Part shown: positions 1 through 11,499 of the stretch, one piece after another
How positions within the stretch are numbered: the stretch's first letter is position 1
Layout: every line of letters starts with the position of its first letter
Assembly: GCA_036365145.1 (NCBI GenBank)
Contig: JAEOAD010000015.1
Location: 40,955,001-41,019,000, forward strand
DNA length: 64,000 bases
Reading direction: 5' to 3'
Origin: Orientallactaga sibirica
Lineage: Eukaryota > Chordata > Mammalia > Rodentia > Dipodidae
Notes under the pieces: model-generated
The model's database searches: none
What the model was told of the DNA's origin: nothing
What the model saw: only the letters and a program-made list of their open reading frames with translations
Position numbers and translations under genes: made by a program

Positions 1-1020
1 TGCCTGCAAAGCCAAAAGATACTGGTTCAATTCTCCAGGACCCACAAAAGCCAGATACACAAGGGGAAGCATGCATCTGGAGTTCATTTGCAGCAGTTGG
101 AGGCCCTGGCATGCCCATTCTCTCTTCTAAAATAAATAAAAATAAATAAATAAAATAAAATAAATAAAGTAGCCAGGCGTGGTGGCGCACGCCTTTAATC
201 CCATCACTCGGTAGGCAGAGGTAGGAGGATCGCCAAGAGTTTGAGGCCACCCTGAGACTACATAGTTAATTCCAGGTCAGCCTGGACCAGAGTGAAACCC
301 TATCTCGAAAAAACAAAATAAAATTAAATTAAATTAAAATTAAATTTAAATTTAATTTAATTTAAAAATAAAATGAAATAAAATAATAAAATAAATAAAA
401 TTAAAAAGTATATTAAAAAAGATAAATAAATAAAAAGGAAAGGAAAAGAAAGAGAAGAAAAAGAAAAAGAAGAAAAAGAAAAAGAAAATTAGAGCTGGGC
501 GTGGTGCACGCCTTTAATCCCAGCACTTGGGCAGCAGAGGTAGGACGATTGCCATGAGTTCAAGGCCACCCTGAGACTACATAGTGAATTCCAGATCAGC
601 TTGACCTAGTGTGAGACCTTACCTCAAAAAACCTAAATAAATAAATAAATAAATAAATAAATTAGAGCTGGATAGATGGCTTAGCAGTTAAGGCATTTGC
701 CAGCAAGGCCAAAGGATCCCAGTTCGATAGTCAGATGCATAAGGGGGCGCATGCATCTGGAGTTTGCAGTGGCTTAAGGCCCTGGCAGGCCCATTCTCTT
801 TCTCTCTCTCAAATAAATAAATAAAGTATATTTAAAACAATTAAAAAAAAAAGAAATTAGAGCTGGGCGAAGTGGTGCACACCTTTAATCCCAGCACTAG
901 GGGAGGCAGAGGTAGCAGGATCGCTGAGTTCGCAGTCACCCTGAGAGTACATAGTGAATTCCAGGTCATCCTGGGCTAGAGTGAGACCCTACCCTCAAAA
1001 TAAAACAAAAAAAAAAGAAA
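1..1020. repeat. SINE cluster at left edge (MAST2 intron 2)
   Basis: The stretch holds tS1 (partial, 1-170), B1 (171-315), an A/T-rich tail (315-490), B1 (494-640), tS1 (663-835) and B1 (860-1,010), all on the plus strand. B1 copies carry the Pol III box B-like GTTCGAGGCC region. tS1 copies start GGGCTGGAGAGATGGCTTAG and end in CT then AAAT runs. No gene is seen. Confidence 0.85.
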
Positions 1021-1887
1021 GAAAGGTCGTGAGCAAACAACTTCATGCTTCACCCCTTAAGGCTTTAGATCAAGGCAAACCAAAAATCAGTAGACAGGAA
1101 GAAATAATAAAGATTAAGGCAGAAATTAGTGAAATAAAAACAAAAACAAGGGCTGGAGAGATGGCTTAGTGGTGAAACGCTTGCCTATGAAGCCTAAGGA
1201 CCCCGGTTCAAGGCTCGATTCTCCAGGACCCACGTAAGCCAGATGCACAAGGGGGTGCATGCATCTGGAGTTCGTTTGCAGTGGCTGGAGGCCCTGGCGC
1301 ACCCATTCTCTCCCTCTCTCTCTCTCTCCCTGCCTATTTCTGTATCTCTCTCTCTCTCAAAAAAAATAAATAAACAATAAAATTAAAAAAAAAAAAATCC
1401 AAAGAATCAATGAAACAAAGAGGTGATTCTTTGAAAGGATGGCTAAACAAGATTGATAAACCCTTAGCATATCTGACCAAGAGAGGAGACACAAATTAAT
1501 AAAGTTAGAGATAAAAAAAGCACTATCACAACAGATACCAGAGAAATTCAAAAAAATCATAGGGACATACTATAAGAACATATACTCCACTAAGTTTGAG
1601 GATGTAAAAGAAATGGATGATTTCCTTGATTTATTTATATGACCTACAAAATTAAATCAAGATGTGATTAACCACTTAAAAAGACCTATAACAAGTATGG
1701 AGATCCAAGCAGTTATAAAAAAAAAAATCTCGCAACTAAAAAAAGTCCAGGCCTAGATGGATTCACTGGTTAATTTCACCAAACCTTCATGGAAGAACTA
1801 ACACCAATGCTTCTCAAACTTTTCCATAAAATAAAAAAGGAAGGAATCCTACCAAAATCCTTCTACAAAGCCAGCATCACCCTGATA

Positions 1888-1931
<44 letters not shown>

Positions 1932-2380
1932 CAAAGCCAGGCCTGGTAGCGCACACCTTTAATCCTAGCACTCGGGAGGCAGAGGTAGGAGGATTGCCGT
2001 GAGTTCAAGGCCACCCTGAGACTACATAGTTAATTCCAGGTTAGCCTGGGCCAGAGTGAGACCCTACCTCGAAAAAAAAAAACAAACAAAAAAAAGATAG
2101 AACAAAAAAAGAAAATTATAGACCAATCTCTCTCTCATGAACATAGGTGCAAAAATTCTCAACAAGGCAGGTGTGGTGGCGCACGCCTTTAATCCCAGTA
2201 CTCGGGAGGCAGAGTAGGAGGATCGCCATGAGTTCAAGGCCACCCTGAGACTACATAGTGAATTCCAGGTCAGCCTGGTAGAGTGAGACCCTACTTTAAA
2301 AAAAAAACTCTCAACAAGATATTGGCAAACAGAATAAAGAATATATCAGAAAGATCATTCACCCTGACCAAGTAGGCTTT
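1020..2380 (+). mobile_element. L1 ORF2 fragment, interrupted by SINEs
   Basis: Between SINEs, the plus strand reads as the L1 ORF2 stretch between endonuclease and reverse transcriptase: a 'KIKAEISEI' segment near 1,110, then 'RLNKIDKPLAYLTKRGD' near 1,440-1,490, then the 'DQVINHLKRPITSMEIQAVIK'-like and 'SPGLDGFT'-like motifs near 1,660-1,770. It carries frameshifts and stops. Insertions are tS1 (1,149-1,370), a long A run (1,890-1,929), B1 (1,934-2,075) and B1 (2,165-2,300). It continues at 6,590 after the AMD1 retrocopy. Confidence 0.85.
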
Positions 2381-3559
2381 TTTTTTTATTAAGCAAATTT
2401 TTATGGAAGCTTACATTGGGTACAGAAATACATTTCAACTGATTAAAGTACACCACCAATTAAGAGAAAATTATGGCACCAAAATTTTCCCTCCTGTATC
2501 ACATTTAGAATACTATTTGATCTACAGTTCTCATATTTTTAGGCTTTGTTCCACATAAATTTGTACAAGTTTTCAACATCAGAATTCTTAATTCTATTGA
2601 GGGGGAGAAAAATCAAACCTCAAGCCAACAAATGTTATCAAATCTACTGGGACACTGTTCAAGAACAAAATCCATGTTCAAGTATTATTCCTTGCAACAG
2701 AGTAAGTCAAAAGGTTAAGCACTGGGCTCACCATAGGCAAACTGATAAAGCTGACTGAAAGCTCCTCAGTGAAACATTCCATCAATAGCATGTGTAACAT
2801 TTAAGTCAGAACTCTTTCAATCACTTGATTTCAAACCAAGTAGATTCTATGTGTAGAAACACTAAAAAAAAGGTGTTTCATTTATAAATATGGAAGGAAC
2901 AAAACATCAGTGCATCAATCCAGAAACTGTCAGGAAAAAATTGTGAGGACAATATAATAAAATTTAGTCAACTTTGCTCTTATCTCAGTTGCTTAAATCC
3001 CACAGTATTTGCAAACTAGCTAAAAAATAGTAACTCTAGAAAGCTGGCATCTAGTCTGCTCCTATTGAGTAGTTTCAGAAGACTGTTATTCATGCACTCG
3101 CTGTATGGCTCTCAGAGCAACAGATCTCATTCTGGGCAGACATTCATTTGATCATATGAATGAAGACCAAAAGGAACAGGTAAAGCCAAACAATCCACAT
3201 GTGCCACAAATCACACAACTTCAAGTCACAAGATGGAAAAGCCATAGATTCAGCTTGAAACCCAAGTTTATACAGGACACCGTTAGTGGAAACTGGTGAC
3301 AATGGCTCCTGGAATAAAGCGAAGGTGAATGATCTAAGTCTAGGACACTTACCCTCAATCTCCCTGTTTAAACTTCTTGGTAAAAATCCCCTCAGATCAC
3401 TTCTTAACAAGTTAGTAAAGGCAGCACACTACTAGTGCATTAGAAGAGCATCCTATAGCAGATGCTTTCCACAGGGCTCGGCTATATCTTGATCGACCAA
3501 CTGTCTATGGGTCCTCCCACAAATCATCCACAAGACCTTTAATTTCTTTCTTTTCTTTT

Positions 3560-3713
3560 CTTTTCTTTTTTGGTTTTTCGAGGTAGGGTCTCACTCTGGC
3601 CCAGGCTGACCTGGAATTAACTATGTAGTCTCAGGGCGGCCTTGAACTCACAGCGATCCTCCTACCTCTGCCTCCCGAGTGCTGGGATTAAAGGCATGCG
3701 CCACCATGCCCGG
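3560..3713 (-). mobile_element. B1 SINE inside the AMD1 retrocopy 3' UTR
   Basis: This is the reverse complement of the local B1 consensus: a T-rich start, then gaggtagggtctcactctgg, ending in the inverted GCCGGGCATGGTGGCGCATGCC head. It inserted after the retrocopy formed. Confidence 0.9.
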
Positions 3714-4826
3714 CAATTTCTTTCATTTTTGCAACATTATTGTCATTATCTTCCAGAAGAGCTCAATAGGCCACATTCCCATGGCCTTAAAGGAAAATTA
3801 AGCCCAGGGACTATTTCCCCCACTCCCCCATCTGGTGTGTAAGATTAGTATACAAACCCACAATGGAACAGTGTATTGTTTTAATTGGGGGGGGGGCAAG
3901 ACATCATGGTGAGGGGAGAAAGCAAAGGACTTCAAATGTAGGAACAATCATTCAAATAGGTATAAACAAATGAACTCGAATCATTTTCTTAAGGATTCAA
4001 CTTGTGGGAGAAAACCTTTAATTGCCATTGCAAAAACACCTGTATGAAATAGAAGCTGGTTTTTAAATAACATTAGTAGAGAATATATTCTAGAAAGTGG
4101 AGGTAACTGGATATAAAATTCTGACAGCAATTTAATAGAACAGTCCCAGATGGTCAGCTGAGGCCTACATCTAATAAGGATGAAAGTCTTGTCTGTGGGG
4201 AATTTTGGACAATACTTGCAGAAATATTATACTGTGTATAAACCACATTAAATTGTTTCCACATGAATTGTAAAGTTTCATATAGTAAAAGTTTTTTTCT
4301 ACATGCACTTCAATTTCACAGCAAGAGTGGCATAGAATACCTAAACACAGAAGATAGCATTCATGCAAGATCTCTAACTCCTTGATAGAATAATGTATAC
4401 ACTTCAAAATGGTTACACTATCATTATACCCAGGGCTTTCTGCAACTACAAGATAGGTGGTGGTCATGGACAGCAAAGCCCCCAGTATCAACATCTAGGA
4501 AGCAGCCACCACCTTCTATTTGTCTTTGTGCTTTTTCTTCATTTTTCTTAATCAACTCTGCTGTTGCTGCTTCTTAGCGAAACTGGTAAAAACAAAATTG
4601 TAATCATTGAACACGGCGCTCTGGCAACCAAGACATTTAAAACCTTCAATCTTTTGGGGTGAAGAAAGCACTGTGTGACATTTAGTACTCTGATTAACAA
4701 ACAAGGTGGTCACAAACTTTCCTGGCTTGAAGACATCCACAACTTTCCTGATCAGGTGATCATAAGAGGTCTGACTTAAGTTTGTTTCAAAGCTGACATA
4801 AGAAAATTCTGGTTCTGGTTCTGGAG

Positions 4827-4975
4827 TCGAGCATGGTGGCAAATGCCTTTAATTCCAGCACTTGGGAGGCAGAGGTAGGAAGGATCACTGTGAGTTCGAG
4901 GCCACCCTAAGACTACATAGTGAATTCCAGAACAGCCTGGGCTAGTGCAAGACCATACCTCGAAAAACAAACAAA
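4827..4975 (+). mobile_element. B1 SINE inside the AMD1 retrocopy coding region
   Basis: A B1 copy (cgagcatggtggcaaatgcc ... gaccatacctcgaaaaac) splits the coding sequence after the Pro-Glu-Pro-Glu-Phe region. AMD1 sequence aaattctggttctgga occurs on both sides, as expected for its target-site duplication. Confidence 0.92.
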
Positions 4976-6025
4976 AAATTCTGGTTCTGGAGTGATGTGA
5001 ATTGTCCAATAAGTTCCATCCGATTTCATTCCATTCATAGAATACCCACAAGGATTGAATAGTGTGGCATCAATGACAGAACCTGGTATCAGGTCATGAA
5101 TTCCACTCTCACGAGTGACATCCTTTGCAGTAACATGGTCTTTCATGTAGAACTGGTCCATAACTGCTGGGTCAAGCTCACTCATCAGATTTTCCAGAGT
5201 TTGATCTGGCTGACTGATTACCCGACTCTCTGGGATATCCAAAGTACATAAGTACCAACAGTCAGAATTCATATGTTGCATACAATATGCTGCTCCATTT
5301 GGGAAAATTGTATTCAGAAACTCTATTTCTTCTTGGAAATTCCGGTGTGGGTATACTTGGTGAGAAGGCTTCAAGAAATTCTTACAAGAATAAAAGAAGC
5401 TGTGAATTGAGTCAAACCCACTGCAATCCCTAGCAAGCTTCAACAGGGGAACCAGTGCTTTCAGCAAGAGGGTGGTACCACCTGTCTTCAAAATGAAACA
5501 TCTCTTAAGAGACAAACATGCTACTCTGACTGGGTATGTAAGCTTCCTGCTTGTCAGTTTTTGTCATACTTATGACTGAGCATTGCACATTCTTCAAAAG
5601 GACGTCCCAGTCAGACCTCGGGGTGGTGCGAAGATCCCCAGATCCCTCTTTAGCGTCGGAATGCTGACTGGAAAATCAAACCTCCAGCAGCTTCTTGGTC
5701 CCTTCGAAAAAATGCACAGCTTCCAATCACCACCATGAGACTATCAAACAACCAACAACCACAGAAAATCAACTAAAATTAAATCTCTTCTCCCGCCACT
5801 GCAGATTGTTCCAGCTGTGTTACTAAAGTTCACCTTCCTTTTTTTTTTTTTTTTTGCTATAACTTTATATTAACTTTTATTTTAGAAAAAAAAGATTAAT
5901 AAAATTTTCCCAGCTATTTTCCTGAGTGAAAGTTGAACGTGAGACTGTTAGAAAATAAGAGGCAGATAGAATTGAGTCTCTGGTAGTCTGCTGCTTTCCC
6001 CGTTAGAGAGAGAGTTGAGCGAGCG

Positions 6026-6046
6026 CTAGCTAATGTCGCCAGCCAT
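6026..6046 (-). promoter_or_regulatory. Relic of the AMD1 MAGDIS upstream ORF
   Basis: In the 5' leader of the AMD1 retrocopy the minus strand reads ATG GCT GGC GAC ATT AGC TAG, which is Met-Ala-Gly-Asp-Ile-Ser-stop. This is the hexapeptide that mediates polyamine-dependent translational repression of AMD1 mRNA in mammals. It is intact although the main frame is broken. Confidence 0.93.
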
Positions 6047-6051
6047 ACTGT

Positions 6052-6577
6052 GCGTGATGGTTAAGTTTATGTCAACTTGATTTGTTTAGGAATCCACAGA
6101 CATTCCTCATAAGTGTGTCTCTGAGGCTGCCTCTAGGAAGGATTAACTAAAGGAAGAATCCTTCCTCCAGGGGTGAGCCCTTCCCCCAGAGTGGGCAGCC
6201 CCTCTTGGAGGAGGGGGCTGCTTGATAAAAAGCAGCTCTGGGAAGAAAGGCTCTCCCCCCCCCCCCACCTGGCTGCCGGTGCTGCTCACTGCTTGCCACT
6301 TGGTGCTTGCTCCTTGGTGTTTGCTGCTTTCCAGAGTGGAATGAAGACCAGGGTGGATTGAAGAGCAACATCTCTCCAGGAAGCCTCCAGGCCTTCAGTG
6401 CCAGATTGGGACTGCTGAGACCTCCAGCCTTGTGGACTGAGCAGCTACCAGGTTCCTTGACTCTCGGACCTGCAACCTGCTATAGCTGGACTGTTGTAAA
6501 CTAATCCAATAAATTCCCTTTTAATACAATTCATTCTATCCGTTCTGTTCCTCTAGAGTACCCTGACTAATACACTG
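6052..6577 (+). mobile_element. LTR-like interspersed repeat inside AMD1 retrocopy leader
   Basis: The block starts TGATGGTTAAGTTTATGTCA and ends in tctagagtaccctgactaat plus ACA, with an AATAAA about 70 bases before the end. TG...CA ends with an internal polyadenylation signal look like a solo LTR. A URR1/hAT-Charlie-type assignment is an alternative I cannot exclude. The motif ctgtg flanks both ends as a possible short target duplication. It lies inside the AMD1 target duplication, so it is the younger insertion. Confidence 0.55.
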
Positions 6578-6587
6578 TGTAAACCCA

Positions 6588-6948
6588 AGTATGCTTTATC
6601 CCAGAGATGCAGGGATGATTCAACACACACAAACTGATAAATGTAATGCATTATATAAATGGACTGATGGACAAAAATCACATGATCATCTCATTAGATG
6701 CAGAAAAATAATTTGACAAAATCCAACATCCTGTCATGAGAAAAGTCCTACAGAGACTAGGAATAGAAAGAACATATCTCAACATAAAAAAGGCTATTTA
6801 TGACAAAACCTACAGCTGATATAATACTTGAAGCTTTTTGACTAAAATCAGGAAGAAGACAAGGGTGTCTATTGTCTCCACTTTTTTAAAAAATATTTTA
6901 TTTTTATTTATTTATTTATTTGAGAGAGAGAGATACAGAAATAGGCAG

Positions 6949-6986
<38 letters not shown>

Positions 6987-7848
6987 GGTGTGCCAGGGCC
7001 TTTAGCCACTGCAAACGAACTCCAGATGCATGCACCCCCTTATGCATCTGGCTTACGTGGGTCCTGGAGAATCGAGCCTCGAACTGGGATCCTTAGGCTT
7101 CACAGGCAAGCATTTAACCACTAAGCCATCTCTCCAGCCCTACTGTCTCCACTTTTGTTTAATATAGTTCTGGAAGTCGTAGCCATAGCAATAACGCAAG
7201 AGACACACATAAAAGGGATACAAATTGGAAAGGAAGAGATCAAGTTATCATTATTTACAGATAATATGATTCTATACATTAAGGAACCTAAAGACTCTAC
7301 CAGCAAACTGCTGGAATTGATAAACACCTATTGTCATATAGCAGGATACAAAATAAACACACAGAAATCAGTAGCTTTCCTATATGCTAACAACAAACAA
7401 ACAAAGGATGAAATCAGAGAATCACCCCTATTCACAATAGCATCAAAAAAATAAAAAAATAAGCCGGGCGTGCTGGCGCACGCCTTTAATCCCAGCACTC
7501 GGGAGGCAGAGGTAGGAGGATCACCATGAGTTCAAGGCCACCCTGAGACTACATAGTTAATTCCAGGTCAACCTGGGCCTGAGTGAGACCCTACCTCGAA
7601 AAACCAAAAAAATAAAAATAAAAAAATAAAAAAAAAAATAAAATAAAATAAAATAAAATAAAATAAAATAAAATAAAATAAAATAAAAATAAAAAAATAG
7701 CCGGGCATGGTGGCGCACGCCTTCAATCGCAGCACTCGGGAGGCAGAGATAGGAGGATCGCCGAGAGTTCGAGGCCACCCTGAGACTACATAGTTAATTC
7801 CAGGTCAGCCTGGAACAGAGTGAGACCCTACCTTGCAAAACCAAAAAA

Positions 7849-7899
<51 letters not shown>

Positions 7900-8040
7900 A
7901 GTAGCCTGGCATTGTGGTGCATGCCTTTAATCCCAGCACTTGGGAAGCAGAGGTAGGAGGATCACTGTGAGTTCAAGGCCACCCTGAGACTACATAGTGA
8001 ATTCCAAGTCAGCCTGAGCTGGAGTGAGATTCTACCTCAA

Positions 8041-8083
<43 letters not shown>

Positions 8084-9740
8084 ATATCTTGGAATAAACC
8101 TAACCAAGGAAGTGAAGGATCTCTACAATGAAAAGTTAAAAATACTCAAGCAAGGGCTGGAGAGATGGCTTAGTGGTTAAGGTGCCTTCCTCCTAAGCCT
8201 AAGAACATTGATTCCAATCTCCAGTGGTTCCAATCTTCAGGTGCCATGTTTAGCCAGATGCAAAGTGATGCAAGGGTGCAAGGGCGCAATGCCGCACTTG
8301 GCCACAAGGGGGTGCACGCATCTGGATTTCGTTCACAGCTGCTGAGAGGCTGCTGGCGCACCCATCTCTGTCTTCCACTCCCTCTCTCTCTGTCTCTCTT
8401 CAAAAAAAAAAAAAATACTCAAGCGAAGGCTGGAGAGATGGCTTAGCGGTTAAGGCACCTTCCTGTTAAGCCTAAGAATGCCGGTTCAAATCTCCAGGTC
8501 CCATGTTTAGCCAGATGCAAAGTGAGGCAAGGACAAAATGCCAAACTTGCCCACAAGGGGGCACATGCATCTGGAGTTCGTTCACAGCAGCTGAGAGGCT
8601 GCTGGTGCGCCCATTCCTCTACATGTCTTCCTCTCCCTCTCTCTCTCTGTCCCTCTCTGTGTCTTTCTCCAAAAAAAAAAAATTACTCAAGCAAGAAATT
8701 GCAGAAGACACTAGAAAACTGAAAGACATCCCTTGTTCGTGGATTAGAAGAATCAATATTATGAAAATGGCAATCTTATCAAAAGAAATCTACACATTTA
8801 ATGCAATCCCCATCAAAATTCAAAGGGCATCCTTCTCTGAAATAGAAAAAACAATCCAAAAATTCATTAGAAGCAGAAAAAACCCTCAAATATCTGAAAC
8901 AATTTTGAGCAACAAAAATAAGGCTGGTGGTATCACCATACCTGATTTTAACCTATTAATATAGGTTACAGTGCCATAGTAACAAAAACAGCATGGTACT
9001 GTCACAAAAACAGACATGTAGATTAATGGAACAGAATAGAGGACCCAGATGTAAGTCCGGGTGGCTATAGCTACCTGATCATTGAAAAAAATGCCAAAAA
9101 TACTCATTGGAGAAAAAACAGCCTCTTCAGCAAATGGTGCTGGGAAAACTGGGTATGTATCTATAGAAGGATGAAAGAAATCCTTATCTCTCCATGCACA
9201 AGAATTAACTCCAAGCCGGGTATGGTGGCACAGGCCTTTAATCCCAGCACATCCCAGCACTTGGGAATCAGAGATAGGTGGATCGCCTTGAGTTAGAGGC
9301 CACCCTGAGACTCCATAGTGAATTCCAGGTCAGCCTGGGGTAGAGGGAAACCCTACCTTGAAAAACAAAAAAAAAAAGAAAAAAAGAATTAAGTCCAAAT
9401 GGATCAAAGACCTTAATATCAGACCTGAAACTCTGAAATTGCTAGAGCAAGTAGGGGAAACCCTTCAACATATTGGTCTTGGCAAAGACTTGCTGAATAT
9501 AACCCAGCTGCTCAGGAAATAAAGCCACTGATCAACCGCTGGGACCTCATGAAATTACAAAGCTTTTTTACAGGAAAGGAGACTGGGAATAGAGCAAAGA
9601 GGCCATCTAGAGAATGGGAGAAAATTTTTGGCAGCTATACATCTGACAGAGAATTAATATTGAGCATATATAAAGAGCTCAAAAAAACAAGTAGTACAAA
9701 TTCAAACAACCCAACTAAAAAATGGGCTATGCAGGGAGGT
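6588..9740 (+). mobile_element. L1 ORF2 fragment (reverse transcriptase and C-terminal part), interrupted
   Basis: The L1 interrupted by the AMD1 copy resumes with 'atgctttatcccagagatgc'. The reverse-transcriptase palm is readable at 7,155-7,454: '[12 protein letters not shown]...[17 protein letters not shown]...[12 protein letters not shown]'. The catalytic FADD motif is degraded to FTDN. Downstream segments read '[13 protein letters not shown]' (8,780-8,840) and 'PSREWEKIFGSYTSD' (about 9,600). Insertions are tS1 minus (6,895-7,139), three B1 with AAAT arrays (7,460-8,085), two tS2 in tandem (8,153-8,420 and 8,428-8,680; each flanked by an aatactcaagc duplication) and B1 (9,213-9,390). It is not autonomous. 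Confidence 0.88.
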
Positions 9741-11322
9741 CATAGATACCCCCAAAACATTATAGGCCATTGCTGAGGCCCTTAGTTTCCCACCAGGAAT
9801 AGATGGTAAGACCCTATTGCTAAAGACTGCATATACTTGAGATGAAAGATCACTGAGAAATCCTGCTGAGCTGAAAGCCTCCTCAGTGTGGACCAGCTGA
9901 CTGAAAGCTGGAAAAAGGGCTGGAGAGATAGCTTAGCAGTTAAGGCACATGCCTACGAAGCCTAAGGACCTGGGTTTGATTCTCCAGGTCCCACATAAGC
10001 CAGATGCACATGATGGTGCAGGCATCTGGAGTTCGACTGCAGGGGCTAGAGGCCCTTTCTCACTCTCTCTCTCTCTCTCTGCCTCGCTCTGTCTCTAATA
10101 AATAAGTAAATAAAAATAAAATCTTTAAAAAATAAAAATAAAACAAAGAAAGCTGGAAAAAGCTATGCTGCATGCAGTTCAATGGAAGAGAGAGAAAACA
10201 CCAGTGAAGATACTCAACAGTGAACACTACAAGCTTTAAATATGGCCAGACAGGCCAAATGAGCCAATGGGTACAATAGTGGCATGTCTGTTATGGAGGG
10301 AAACCAACGGCTCTCTATTTGGACTGGAGGCCCATTCCATGGGAGGGAATACATACCTGATACTGAAAACCTACAACAGGGGTAGTCATGAGCTCTAGGG
10401 GTGTAACATCTGCTGGTGTCTGGCTAAATGTATATACTATGCTCACCAAACTGCCCAGTAAACACTTCTCTTAATGTCCAGACCCATATATTAATGCTAC
10501 TCTCACTTTTAGTTAGAGAAGCTTCTATTTTAAGATGGCGGTGACCACTGGGATGACGCAAAAAGCAACATAATGCTGAGAAGAAGTGACAGAGAAGTGT
10601 CCAGCACTGAAACATCTCTATCACACCCTCCAAAGCTCAGGGTCCATTGCGGAAGACGTGATGGAAAGAAAGTAAGAGCCAAAGAAAGGGTACAACTCCT
10701 TACAATGCAACTGTCCAGACAGAAATTGGCTCGATATCCACAACCTTGCAGTGTCTAACAATACCTTCCCAAGACCCGCATAATAGGAATAAAAGATGAC
10801 ATCAACAAAAACAAAAGAGAGAGCTGGAGAGATGGATTAGCAGTTAAGGCATTTGCCTGCAAAGCCAAAGGACCCTGGTTCGATTCTCCAGTACCCACGT
10901 GAGCCAGATGCACAAGGGGACGCATGCATATAGAGTTCGTTTGCAGTGGCTGAAGACCCTGGTGCACCTATTTTCTCTCTTTCTCTCTCTCTCTGCCTCT
11001 TTCTCTCAATAGTTAATAAAATAAATAAAATATATTTTTAAAAAAGAGACTAGGGCTGGAGAGATGGCTTAGGGGTTAAGGCGCCTTCCTCCTAAGCCTA
11101 AGAACGCTGGTTCCAATCTCCAGGTCCCATGTTTAGCCACATGCATTGACCCGAAGGTGCAATGCCGCACTTGACCACAAGGGGGCGCACACATCTGGAT
11201 TTCGTTCTCAGCAGCTGAGACACTGCTGGCGCGCCCATCTCTGTCTTCCTCTCCCTCTCTTTCTCTCTGTCTCTGTCTGTGTCTGTGTCTCTCTCCAAAA
11301 AAAATAAAAAATACTAAAATAA

Positions 11323-11359
<37 letters not shown>

Positions 11360-11480
11360 GAGACTAATAGAGAGAGGGAGGGGATATGATAGAGACTGGA
11401 GTTGTGAATGGAAAAGTGGGGGAAGGGAGGGAATTATCATGGTTTATGGTCTTTAAGTATATAAGTTGTCAATTAAAAAA
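9736..11480 (+). mobile_element. L1-type 3'-end module, interrupted by SINEs
   Basis: Right after the ORF2 text 'aaatgggctatgcag' the sequence switches to a block that recurs elsewhere in the window (gggaggtcatagatacccc ... atgtctgttatggaggg ... cagcactgaaacatctct ... agagagagggaggggatatg ... aagttgtcaatt). It ends in an A-rich tail at about 11,470. Because it follows ORF2 and repeatedly ends in a poly-A tail, I read it as the L1 3' UTR or a dependent element using that tail. Insertions are tS1 (9,919-10,140), tS1 (10,817-11,040) and tS2 (11,052-11,310). Confidence 0.7.
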
Positions 11481-11499
11481 AAAATCATACATTAAAAAA

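Larger units (their letters stand above)
2381..6586 (-). pseudogene. AMD1: AMD1 (S-adenosylmethionine decarboxylase) processed pseudogene
   Basis: This is an intronless minus-strand copy of AMD1 mRNA with 5' leader, coding region (4,552-5,726) and a long 3' UTR ending in a short A-tail (T run at about 2,378-2,387 on the plus strand). AMD1 makes decarboxylated AdoMet for polyamine synthesis. The frame is dead: the ATG is TTG (5,724-5,726), an early Trp codon is TGA, a one-base insertion near 5,500 creates TAA just after the proenzyme-cleavage Ser region, and the catalytic Cys82 position reads Gly (KTGGTTLLL). The rest still reads like AMD1 ([23 protein letters not shown], ending KKQQQQS). A B1 interrupts the coding region at 4,827-4,970 and another the 3' UTR at about 3,560-3,713. 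The flanking L1 carries a target-site duplication (accaagtaggcttt and cccaagtatgcttt). Confidence 0.95.

Noticed and set aside
4171..4494. 107-codon minus-strand frame in the AMD1 region
   Set aside because: It lies in the retrocopied AMD1 3' UTR, beyond the AMD1 stop codon.
7155..7454. Reverse-transcriptase-like frame as a host gene
   Set aside because: It is L1 ORF2 with a degraded catalytic motif (FTDN for FADD), flanked by other L1 fragments with stops.
10817..11040. tRNA genes suggested by the A- and B-box-like words (TGGCTTAGCGGTTAAGG, GGTTCGATTCTCC)
   Set aside because: These belong to the tRNA-derived SINE heads; they lack an intact cloverleaf acceptor stem and are followed by SINE bodies and tails.
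11098..11440. Recurrent frames such as GAPAVSQLL or SRCVRPLVHLA found throughout the window
   Set aside because: They are translations of the tRNA-derived SINEs and recur wherever those insert.
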